Origin: Planctomycetaceae bacterium | Lineage (GTDB): Bacteria > Planctomycetota > Planctomycetia > Pirellulales > Pirellulaceae | DNA: 42,477 nucleotides | Assembly (NCBI GenBank): GCA_007121535.1 | Contig: SKKK01000289.1 | Coordinates: 1-42,477, forward strand | Direction of reading: 5' to 3' | Notes under the pieces: model-generated | The model's input: the letters and a program-made list of their open reading frames with translations, nothing else | Told to the model about the DNA's origin: nothing | Database searches by the model: none | Shown here: positions 15,692 through 23,358 of the stretch, piece by piece | How the letters are laid out: each line of letters begins with the position of its first letter | Numbering within the stretch: position 1 is the stretch's first letter | Program-made: the position numbers and the translations under genes

Positions 15692-17605
15692 ATGAAAATC
15701 ATCTTGACGCAATCGGTGTGGACCATCATCTTGCTGTGGGGCATGGTGGACGCTCAGGAGTTGCCGAGAGTTACGCCCGTGGATTGGAGCCAGGTCGATC
15801 TGGCCGATTTTACCGACCAAGATATCGATGTCCTCACAGGAAACGCTCCCAATTTTCCCTTGCCCTACTATCTGGCCCATTTCCACCGATTGGCCGACGC
15901 GGTTGTGGAACAAGGCGAGCATCGCGGGTTCATTGATTTGGCCGTGTGGCGGCGGCCGGGGGATAATCGTCCGTACAATGCTCGTATCATGGAGAACATC
16001 TTGTCCCTGGCCTTTTTCTACTGTACGGACAAGCCCTGGAACCCCTATTTCGCCGACCAAGCCGTGCGTGCTCGGTTGGAGGCCGCTTTGCAATTCTGGA
16101 CGGAGATGCCCAACGAGCAAGGCCAGTTCAGCGAGTACGGCTGGGGACGTTGGAGTCTGGCACCGACGGCCTTTGCCACGAAATTCATGGGCGAGACGCT
16201 TCGGCTGCTCGCCGATGGCCCTCCGATCAACCCGGATATTCACCAAGCCGCGATCGACACGAATCGGAATGCCTTTCGGTCTTCGTTCGAGGACGGTCAC
16301 TTCATCAATCACGGCCGTGTGTTCACCAATCAGTGGGGCAACTTCTGGCCGGGCGCCATGGCACACATCGATCTTTTCAACGACGAGGACCTGGACCAGC
16401 AACTCAGGAAATGGACAGCGGCAACATCGGTCGGAGGCCCATACGCCTTTCAAAGCGTGGTGGGGTATTTCAATGAACAGCGCGGGCCTTGTTGGAGATA
16501 CAATTTCGGCACGCACATGTCGAACACGTTGATGGCTTGGCATTACGCCAAGGGGCACGGCGTCAACGCCATGAGCCGGGAAGACGCCGAGCTGATGCAC
16601 TGGCTTGTCGAAGAGCACACGCTGTTCGCCGAATGGTTGGGCTACAACGCGGTGCTGGAACCCGACGGCTCGGAATTCGTATTGAACCGCGCCATCGAAA
16701 CCCGCCAGCGTTTGGGTTCTTTCGCGTACCGGGAATTCCCCATGGCCGACGTGGTCGAGGGATTACGCCCCTACCTTCCGACGGCGGACCAGATAGCGGA
16801 ACGGCGCGCCGGAATACGGCAGGAGCTTCAGGCCCAATGGCCGCAGGTGGAAGCGTTGCGTGAGGAGGATTTCTCTGCGTTCAGCCCGTACGCCTTTCTC
16901 CATCGTTCTCACAATCGCTGGTATCCCAGCCAGGATGAACGGGAACAGGCGCAAGCCGAGTTGCCGTACTTGGCCCGGGCCAACTTCATTCACCAGCGAG
17001 TGGATGATCGGTACGTCTTCACGTACGTTCGCCGTCCCGATTATTATGCCGCGTTCAATACAGGCCGACGCGGTACGGGTCGACAGCGCATGGGTTTGGG
17101 ATTGGTTTGGCATCCGGACGCAGGAACGCTGGTCCAGTCGCAAAGCGATCGACGCCTGGAGGCTTGGGGAACGCGAGCCCGGAACGCGGAGCAAGTGTAC
17201 GAAGCGGGCGACATCCGACCGGACGCCATCAGATTCATGCTGGGGGACGAACCCTGGAAGCCGGAATACGGGGTCCACGATCTGCCTGACGATACGGCGG
17301 ATCTTGTCGCCAGCTACTCGCTCGGGGACGACCGTGGTTGGAAATCACTCGCGTTCACCAACGAGGCCATTTTGGTGACCGTCCAGCACGACGGCGCGTT
17401 TCAGGAACAGATCCCTCTGCTCGTTCGCCAAGATGACAACATCACGTTGGACGCCGACGGTGTTCGTCTTGAACGAGGCGGTGTGACGATGGTCATCGAA
17501 TTCAACGATGCCCAGACGCTGGAGGCGATGGACGGCGACCAGGTGACCGTGATCGTCGCGCGCGGGACCGACGAATTGAAATACGCCATCCGTTGGCAAC
17601 GGTAG
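15692..17605 (+). CDS. Secreted protein of unknown function, helical toroid-like N-terminal part
   Basis: 637 residues with a signal peptide (MKIILTQSVWTIILLWGMVDA). Residues of about 45-380 are helical and rich in aromatic residues (FWTEMPNEQGQFSEYGWGRWS, VFTNQWGNFWPGAMAHIDL), and about 420-637 are strand-rich (TGRRGTGRQRMGLGLVWHPDAGTLVQ). An alpha/alpha toroid followed by a beta-sandwich is the layout of several polysaccharide lyases, such as PL8 and heparinase-like enzymes, but I do not recognise a specific family and cannot place catalytic residues. An AAGGAG ribosome-binding site precedes ATG 15692. It follows the beta-helix gene by 148 bp on the same strand, which supports a role in polysaccharide turnover. 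Confidence 0.7.
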   Translation: MKIILTQSVWTIILLWGMVDAQELPRVTPVDWSQVDLADFTDQDIDVLTGNAPNFPLPYYLAHFHRLADAVVEQGEHRGFIDLAVWRRPGDNRPYNARIMENILSLAFFYCTDKPWNPYFADQAVRARLEAALQFWTEMPNEQGQFSEYGWGRWSLAPTAFATKFMGETLRLLADGPPINPDIHQAAIDTNRNAFRSSFEDGHFINHGRVFTNQWGNFWPGAMAHIDLFNDEDLDQQLRKWTAATSVGGPYAFQSVVGYFNEQRGPCWRYNFGTHMSNTLMAWHYAKGHGVNAMSREDAELMHWLVEEHTLFAEWLGYNAVLEPDGSEFVLNRAIETRQRLGSFAYREFPMADVVEGLRPYLPTADQIAERRAGIRQELQAQWPQVEALREEDFSAFSPYAFLHRSHNRWYPSQDEREQAQAELPYLARANFIHQRVDDRYVFTYVRRPDYYAAFNTGRRGTGRQRMGLGLVWHPDAGTLVQSQSDRRLEAWGTRARNAEQVYEAGDIRPDAIRFMLGDEPWKPEYGVHDLPDDTADLVASYSLGDDRGWKSLAFTNEAILVTVQHDGAFQEQIPLLVRQDDNITLDADGVRLERGGVTMVIEFNDAQTLEAMDGDQVTVIVARGTDELKYAIRWQR

Positions 17606-17610
17606 GGTGC

Positions 17611-18786
17611 TTAGTCCGCTTCGGATTCGTCGGAGAATTCGATGATCCCCAGCCGGTCGGCGCCGCGGTTGGGCATCACGATTTGGTCGCCCGAGGCGGT
17701 CAGGATGGCGCCGCTGAACCGCTGGCCGTGCGATAGTACCGGGACGTGGGTCACCGAAGGGCCTGATCGGTACTGCCCCGTGCTTGGATCGTAGATGCCC
17801 ACGTGCGATGCACGGTAGGGCGCCATCAGCACCGGACCGTTGGGCCACCGCCGGGCCGCCATGAACGCTGCCGCTCCCTCGCCATGCTCCGGACCCTTGG
17901 TAAACTGCCGGGTCGTCGGATCGTACAGCCCGATGCGCCTGGCATTCCGCGGCGCCATGACCGTCGTCCCGTCCGCCAGTTCTGCGATTCCCGAGTACGC
18001 GGCGGTCGTTCCAGCTTGATGCGGAGGGCCACGGACATACTCGTTCTTGTTCGGGTCGTAGATGCCTACGTGGGCACTGTCGAAAGGCGTGAAGATGACC
18101 TCGCCGGTCCGCGAGCTGACGTGGATGTCCGAGAACAGGTAGTGACCTTGCTCCGGCACTTCGGGGCCATCGCGGTAGGTATCGGTCTGCGGATCGTACA
18201 GCCCGACGACCCGAGCGTTCAACGGTGCAAAGACCACCAAGTCCGGCCGGACCAACGCACTGCCCAGGAACGCGTTGTTCGAAGACTGGCCGTGCGCCGC
18301 CCCATCGCGATATTGCTGCGTCTTGGAATCGTACAGACCGACGTTGCGGCTGCCGCGCGGAGTCATGACAACCAGCGTGCTGTCGACCACCGATCCGAAG
18401 CCGAACCCGCCCGGTTGGCCATGGCGAGCCGTCCGCGTCAGTTGCCCGGTGCTCGGATCGTACTCGGCAATGAACTCGCCGGTGCGGGGGATCAATACGA
18501 TCCGCCCACCGTCCACAACCACGCCGCCGCGAAATTCCCGGTTGCCTGTCAACTCCATGACGGGACCGTCTCGATAACGGAACCCTTCGACGTGTGGCTG
18601 CCGCGTGGCGTGGTCATCGCCCGGCTCGCCGGCTTCGTCCGCCAGCACTTCGGAAATCGGGCCGCCGATTGGAGCCGCCATCGGCCCCATAGCACCGGTG
18701 ATCACCCCGGCCAGCAGCGCGATGCGCACCAGCCGGCTGGCGGCGCAACGGGATCGAGGCATCATCATCGAACGGTTTCGGGTCAT
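17611..18786 (-). CDS. Secreted propeller-like repeat protein
   Basis: 391 residues. The N-terminus (MTRNRSMMMPRSRCAASRLVRIALLAGVITGAMG) is a signal peptide with a long basic n-region. The rest is built of about seven repeats of 45-50 residues, each ending in a G-[LI]-YDP-x-T-x-x-[YF]-x-x-G-P segment: EYDPSTGQLT, GLYDSKTQQY, GLYDPQTDTY, GIYDPNKNEY, GLYDPTTRQF, GIYDPSTGQY. This is the pattern of a beta-propeller related to kelch or YVTN-type proteins. Function unknown; ligand binding outside the cytoplasm is likely. The start at 18786 has GGAA at a suitable distance; starts at 18801 and 18828 are possible. It converges on the upstream gene with only 5 bp between the stops. Confidence 0.72.
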   Translation of the reverse strand: MTRNRSMMMPRSRCAASRLVRIALLAGVITGAMGPMAAPIGGPISEVLADEAGEPGDDHATRQPHVEGFRYRDGPVMELTGNREFRGGVVVDGGRIVLIPRTGEFIAEYDPSTGQLTRTARHGQPGGFGFGSVVDSTLVVMTPRGSRNVGLYDSKTQQYRDGAAHGQSSNNAFLGSALVRPDLVVFAPLNARVVGLYDPQTDTYRDGPEVPEQGHYLFSDIHVSSRTGEVIFTPFDSAHVGIYDPNKNEYVRGPPHQAGTTAAYSGIAELADGTTVMAPRNARRIGLYDPTTRQFTKGPEHGEGAAAFMAARRWPNGPVLMAPYRASHVGIYDPSTGQYRSGPSVTHVPVLSHGQRFSGAILTASGDQIVMPNRGADRLGIIEFSDESEAD

Positions 18787-18824
18787 GATCGGTTCCAGCA
18801 TAGCGGAGAAAAAGGTGTCAGGTT

Positions 18825-19595
18825 TCATTTGCGCGTGCGGCGGACGTACAGATTCACCAACAGCGGCGAGATGGGGGCTCCCAACACACAACCTCGGCCT
18901 CGGTCTCGATTGCGCGTGCTGCGCGACACGCGGCCTCGAGCGTCGGTGTACTCGACGGGGGCGAGCATCCACGTCTTGATCAACTGCAACAGATGCCGAT
19001 CGTTGATGCGACGCGCCAGCAGTTCCATCAGCGAGTCGTGGGGAATCGAATCGAAATACTGACTCAATTCCAGCTCGTCCATCTCCGTCCGGCCAGTCTT
19101 GACCAGACGCTGCACGTGTCGAATGGCAGCCAGCGAGCCTTTTTCGGTTTCGTAAGCATACTTCTCCGGCGGAAGATCGGCCTCGAAAATCGGCCCGACG
19201 ATCAGCAGCACCGCCAATTGCACCACGCGATCCCGGATCGTCGGCAAATGGACTCGCCGGATCTTGCCCCCGGGTCGCGGCATATCCACTCGTCGCACGG
19301 CCGTCGCCTGGTAGCGCAGGCTGGCCAGTTCATCTTCCAACTCGTCCAGAAAGTTGTCGACGCCGGAATTCTCGATGTCTGCAAACGTCTGGCCATCGAC
19401 GCCCGGACCACCCCCATTGATGCGACATTGGTGCCAGGCGGTTTCCAGCACATCCCGCTGACAAACCTGTTCGTACAACGCGTGGAAGCGATGGTCTGGC
19501 GAATCCATCGCCCGAGCGTGTTGCGATTCTTGCAACTTCCGAACGCGATGCGAAGGTCTCAAGTTCATCTGGCTGTCCCCCAAATTCTGCAGCAT
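18825..19595 (-). pseudogene. Truncated group II intron reverse transcriptase/maturase
   Basis: 256 codons that match the N-terminal half of LtrA-type proteins: VRKLQESQHARAMDSPDHRFHALYEQV, GGGPGVDGQTFADIE (RT0/RT1), HLPTIRDRVVQLAVLLIVGPIFEADL (RT2), SQYFDSIPHDSLM (RT3) and GAPISPLLVNLY (RT4). The frame ends at YVRRTRK, before the YADD catalytic box, the X domain and any endonuclease domain. The first catalytic aspartate of RT3 appears as glutamate (ELSQYFD), and the usual PQG before APIS is changed. The truncation point coincides with the sequence AATGAAACCTGACACC. No intron RNA domains were found around it; it is joined to the abgT stop by 16 bp. It is a dead remnant. Confidence 0.85.
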
Positions 19596-19611
19596 GGGCG
19601 CCGGGCGACGA

Positions 19612-21204
19612 TCACCCCGGCGGAACCACGGGTGGTTCGTAAGTGTACGGCGCTTGCAGCCCCAAAGGCAGCCCCAAGTGCCAGTAGATCAAAAGGAACA
19701 AAGTCCATAATACCAAAAACGTCAACGAATACGGCAGCATCATGGCCGCCAACGTGCCGATTCCCGTCTTTTTGACGTAACGTTGACAAAACACCACCAC
19801 CAGCGGGAAGTAAGGCATCATCGGCGTGATGATGTTTGTCGACGAATCCCCGACTCGATAGGCGGCCTGAGTCAACTCGGGACTCAACCCCACCAACATC
19901 AACATGGGCACGAAAATCGGTGCCAACATGGCCCACTTGGCTGATGCGCTGCCGATCATCAAGTTGACACAGGCGGTCAAACAGATGATTCCAACAATGG
20001 TCATCGCCGGGGAAGCACCGGCTTGCTGAATCGATTGAGCGCCTTTGACCGCGATCAGCACACCGATGTTCGAGTCGCGAAAAGCTCCGATGAAAAGCGA
20101 AGCGAAAAAGACCAGGACCAGGTAGTACCCCATCGATTCCATCGAACGCGTCATTCCCTCGATCACATCCCGATGCGACTGGAACCTGCCGGAAATGTAT
20201 CCGTACGCGACGCCCGGGACCAAGAAGGCAAGAAAGATGAGCGGAACGATGGACTCCATCAGCGGGACCGGGGGATCGGATGATGTCAACGAGCCGTCAG
20301 GTGCCCTCATGGCAGAATCGGCAGGCCAGACCCATGCCACCAAGCCCAGGAGCCCTAGCAGCATGATCCCCAACCCGCAGAACATGGCGATCTGTTCGCG
20401 GCGATTCATCGCATCGATTCGAGGCATCTCGTCATCGCCGTCCAACACCGTTTCCCGCAATCGAGGTTCGACAACCACGTCGGTCAGGAACCAGCCCACC
20501 AAAACGATCAGCAACGTCGACCAGGCGGTAAAGAAAATGTTGCACAACGGATTGACCGACTGGTCCGCCGCGACCAATTCGACGCCCGACTGGGTGATCT
20601 TCGCCAACATCGGATCGATGGCCGACGGGATAAAATTGGCGCTGAATCCCCCGGAGACTCCTGCAAACGCCGCCGCAATGCCCGCCAACGGGTGCCGACC
20701 GGCCACGTAAAACATGATCCCCCCGATCGGAACCACCAGCACGTAGCCCGCATCGACAACGATATTGCTCAACACGGCGGCCAGCAACAGCATCGGCGTC
20801 AACAACATTTTCGGAGCGATGGCCAACATTGTCCTCAAGCAGGCGTTGATGAACCCCGAATGCTCGGCGATCCCCACTCCCAACAAGGCAACAAGCACCA
20901 CACCCAATGGAGGAAACCGTGCAAATTCATCGACCATGCCCGTCAAAAAGAGCACAATCTGTTCCGACGACATCAAATTGACGATTTCGATCGGCTTGCC
21001 GTATCGGGGGTCCAACTCCTGGAACTCGATCCCGGAAAGCCAGTGGGAAAGAACCCAAGTCAACAACATCCCGACCAAGAAAAGCATCGCGGGATCGGGC
21101 AATTTGTTGCCCAGTCGTTCCAACAGGTTTAACGCGGAAACCAAGCATCCTGGAGCTTGTGTCGAGCCCGAGCGACCGCTGAGCGTATCTTCCTGCTGAT
21201 TCAT
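19612..21204 (-). CDS. AbgT family transporter
   Basis: 530 residues with about a dozen hydrophobic segments, an inner-membrane transporter. It matches the AbgT family (E. coli p-aminobenzoyl-glutamate importer; MtrF/YdaH act as sulfonamide exporters): ERLGNKLPDPAMLFLVGML near the N-terminus, SNIVVDAGYVLVVPIGG, SGGFSANFIPSAIDPMLA, and near the end MIGSASAKWAMLAPIFVPML and VGDSSTNIITPMMPYFPLV. The N-terminal 25 residues are polar. The substrate here cannot be decided between p-aminobenzoyl-glutamate and other folate breakdown products. The gene is divergent from the PtsN/V-ATPase operon; its 3' end abuts the reverse transcriptase remnant. Confidence 0.92.
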   Translation of the reverse strand: MNQQEDTLSGRSGSTQAPGCLVSALNLLERLGNKLPDPAMLFLVGMLLTWVLSHWLSGIEFQELDPRYGKPIEIVNLMSSEQIVLFLTGMVDEFARFPPLGVVLVALLGVGIAEHSGFINACLRTMLAIAPKMLLTPMLLLAAVLSNIVVDAGYVLVVPIGGIMFYVAGRHPLAGIAAAFAGVSGGFSANFIPSAIDPMLAKITQSGVELVAADQSVNPLCNIFFTAWSTLLIVLVGWFLTDVVVEPRLRETVLDGDDEMPRIDAMNRREQIAMFCGLGIMLLGLLGLVAWVWPADSAMRAPDGSLTSSDPPVPLMESIVPLIFLAFLVPGVAYGYISGRFQSHRDVIEGMTRSMESMGYYLVLVFFASLFIGAFRDSNIGVLIAVKGAQSIQQAGASPAMTIVGIICLTACVNLMIGSASAKWAMLAPIFVPMLMLVGLSPELTQAAYRVGDSSTNIITPMMPYFPLVVVFCQRYVKKTGIGTLAAMMLPYSLTFLVLWTLFLLIYWHLGLPLGLQAPYTYEPPVVPPG

Positions 21205-21417
21205 CGTGACTCCATGAATGACAAGAACGATCCTTGGCGGTTATGATGGCGTATAGGTCACCCGAAATCAAGAGTCCCAGGAGGGATGGTCGCGGCAAGG
21301 CCTTTCCTGGAAGGGCTTAGCCGAATAGGGATACCCTGCGGTTGGCTACAAAGTGGCAGCTTTATCCTCTTGGGGGTACTTCTGGGCTCGACTTGTCCAG
21401 TTTCTTTCGCCAAGCAG

Positions 21418-21446
21418 TTGAAACAGGCCGGCTTTCAACGTAGTTT
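21418..21446 (+). promoter_or_regulatory. Weak sigma70-type promoter candidate before the PtsN/V-ATPase operon
   Basis: TTGAAA at 21418-21423 and TAGTTT at 21441-21446 are 17 bases apart, 41 bp before the start of the PtsN-like gene. The -10 box is a poor match. The remainder of the 282-bp divergent spacer (21205-21486) shows no gene or repeat; the frame of the PtsN-like gene stays open into it but has no family similarity there. Confidence 0.25.
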
Positions 21447-21486
21447 AGTGAGTTTGCTGAATCACTCGTGCTCCGAGGATATTGGG

Positions 21487-21939
21487 ATGCGAATACGCGA
21501 TTTGTTAGACGAAGCGACAGTAAAAGTGCCGCTGGAGTCTGTCGACAAGGAGGAATGTCTGGAAGAAATGGTCGATTTGCTGGTTCGTAGCGGGCGGATA
21601 TCCGACCGCCAAGCGGCCTTGAAGGCTCTATTGAAACGCGAGGCTCAGGCGACAACGGGTATCGGCAAAGGCATCGCGCTGCCGCACGCCAAGCACGACT
21701 CGATTTCCGATCTCGTGGTGGCTATAGGTGTATCAAAAGATGGCATTGAATTCGACTCAGTGGATGATGAATTGGTGCATTTCGTGGTACTGTTGTTGGC
21801 CAACACCTCCGAGACGGGATCGCATCTACGGACGTTGGTCGAGGTGGCTCGACTGGTCGAGGTACCGGGCTTCTTTCGAAAGGCATTGGACTGCAAGACG
21901 TCGTCCGAGCTGCTCGACCTGATCGATTCGGAGGAGTGA
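21487..21939 (+). CDS. PtsN-like phosphotransferase system IIA protein
   Basis: 150 residues covering one PTS EIIA type-2 (fructose/nitrogen class) domain. The phosphorylatable histidine is H67 in GIGKGIALPHAKH. The family's DLVVAIGVSKDGIEFDSVDDELVHFVVLLL strand region follows. No transporter IIB/IIC domains are attached, so a regulatory role like EIIA-Ntr is more likely than sugar uptake. ATG 21487 has GAGGAT upstream and starts exactly at the domain, so the open 67 codons upstream were excluded. The stop overlaps the ribosome-binding site of the first ATPase gene, making this the head of the V-ATPase operon. Control of ATPase expression or activity by phosphorylation state is an inference from position only. 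Confidence 0.88.
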   Translation: MRIRDLLDEATVKVPLESVDKEECLEEMVDLLVRSGRISDRQAALKALLKREAQATTGIGKGIALPHAKHDSISDLVVAIGVSKDGIEFDSVDDELVHFVVLLLANTSETGSHLRTLVEVARLVEVPGFFRKALDCKTSSELLDLIDSEE

Positions 21940-21941
21940 CC

Positions 21942-22274
21942 GTGGCCAGCGAAGTGCCGATGACCGATGTCATGAGGATGGTGTTGGAGGCCGAGGAGCA
22001 GTCCAAGCACCTTCTGGAGAATGCCGAAGCCGAAGCATGGAAGATCGGCGAAGAAGCTCGTCGGCAAGCTCACGATTCGGTCCGAAAGTTACAGCACGAG
22101 ACAGCACAACAGGCGCACACGATCGTCGAGACTGCCCGTCACGAGGCAAACGAGGAGCGAAAGCAGCAATTGGAACAGGCGGCGCGCGAGGTTGAATCGA
22201 CGGTCCGATTGGATGATGCGGCCAAGCAGAGTTTGACGGAAGCCTTGATACGTTGTGTGAGCGGAACAGCCTAG
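21942..22274 (+). CDS. V/A-type ATPase subunit G/H (peripheral stalk)
   Basis: About 110 residues of almost continuous coiled coil (EAEEQSKHLLENAEAEAWKIGEEARRQAHDSVRKL) rich in E, A, Q and R, as in the small stalk subunit called G, H or AhaH. It pairs with subunit E to form the peripheral stalk. Assignment depends mainly on the coiled-coil composition and its place directly before subunit C. The start is GTG 21942 with AGGAG at 21932-21936; ATG 21960 is an alternative. Confidence 0.75.
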   Translation: MASEVPMTDVMRMVLEAEEQSKHLLENAEAEAWKIGEEARRQAHDSVRKLQHETAQQAHTIVETARHEANEERKQQLEQAAREVESTVRLDDAAKQSLTEALIRCVSGTA

Positions 22275-22296
22275 CGCGCAGAGATCGATCACCCTT

Positions 22297-23358
22297 ATGC
22301 CCTCAGTACCACTTCCCAATCTCGATTACCTGGTGGCCCGATTGCATGGGCGGCGCGGCCAGTTCGCCGAGGCCGACAAGTTGGATGCCTTGTGTCGTCT
22401 ACGAAACGTGGCGGATTTTGTGCGCGCCGTCAGTCCACGGACACGATTTACGACGGTCGTCGATTTCCAACACGGGCTGATCAACGAAATGGTGCAGGAG
22501 TTGGCGGATCTAGGCGCACAATTGACAGGCGCCGGTGCGGCTTTGATGGCATGGATGCGCGTCCGTTGCCAGATCGAGAACCTGAAGGTGATGGCCAGAG
22601 CGTTTGCCACGGGCAAGTCTTTCGACGTGGCTCGGCCATATCTGGTGCCCCTGCCCGACGACCTGTCTTTGGATTTGGAAGTCTTGGCAGCGGCTGATGA
22701 TGTCGAATCGTTCGCGATGGCCGCCCCGGCGGGACTGTTGCGGGATGGACTGGTCGCCTTTGCTCCTGCGTACGAAGTCGAGCCCAGCACGGTTGTATTG
22801 GAAGCAGCGTTGGATCACACCTATTTCCGCGAACTCTTGAAGCGGACGCAGGCCTTGCGGGGCGCGGCTCGCAATGACGCTTTGATCATCGCCAAGCAGG
22901 AAATCGACACCTTTCACCTGATGCTGGTGGCTCGCGGCTGCTTTCATTACGGGGTGCGCGGGGACAGCTTGGAGATGTTTCACGTGTCCGGGGGCAGGAT
23001 TTCACTCGATCGATTTCGCCAGATGGCGGACGCCGACAGGCTCAGCGATGCGGTCGCACTGGTCAGCGGCCTGGTGCTGGACACGTGGTCGGGCGTCGGC
23101 GGGCGTTACGCGTCGGGCACAGCGGAATGCAATACGGCCATGCTGGAATCGCTCGCTTGGAACCGCTATTATCGGCTGGCTCGGCAAGCTTTCCGACGCA
23201 ATCATATGGGCCTGGGCGCGGTGGTGGCGTTCGCCGCGATCCGACGGATCGAAGTTGCCAATTTGATCACCCTGTCCGAAGGAATTCGTACTCACATGCC
23301 CGCCGATGCGATCCGCAAACGCCTGATTCCGCGCAACACGGAGGCGATCCATGTTTAG
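22297..23358 (+). CDS. V/A-type ATPase subunit C (V0D/AC39 family)
   Basis: 353 residues, mostly helical, matching the AC39/V-ATPase C-subunit family, the funnel-shaped adaptor that joins the central rotor stalk to the membrane c-ring. The family's C-terminal RRIEVANLITLSEGIR segment is clear, and the internal ARNDALIIAKQEIDTFHLMLVARG is typical. The start is ATG 22297, 22 bp after the previous stop. The stop overlaps the next gene by 8 bp. Confidence 0.85.
   Translation: MPSVPLPNLDYLVARLHGRRGQFAEADKLDALCRLRNVADFVRAVSPRTRFTTVVDFQHGLINEMVQELADLGAQLTGAGAALMAWMRVRCQIENLKVMARAFATGKSFDVARPYLVPLPDDLSLDLEVLAAADDVESFAMAAPAGLLRDGLVAFAPAYEVEPSTVVLEAALDHTYFRELLKRTQALRGAARNDALIIAKQEIDTFHLMLVARGCFHYGVRGDSLEMFHVSGGRISLDRFRQMADADRLSDAVALVSGLVLDTWSGVGGRYASGTAECNTAMLESLAWNRYYRLARQAFRRNHMGLGAVVAFAAIRRIEVANLITLSEGIRTHMPADAIRKRLIPRNTEAIHV

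Noticed and set aside
18825-19595. Intact group II intron or diversity-generating retroelement
   Set aside because: No YADD box, no maturase X domain, no domain V/VI-like RNA structure and no template/variable repeat pair were seen.
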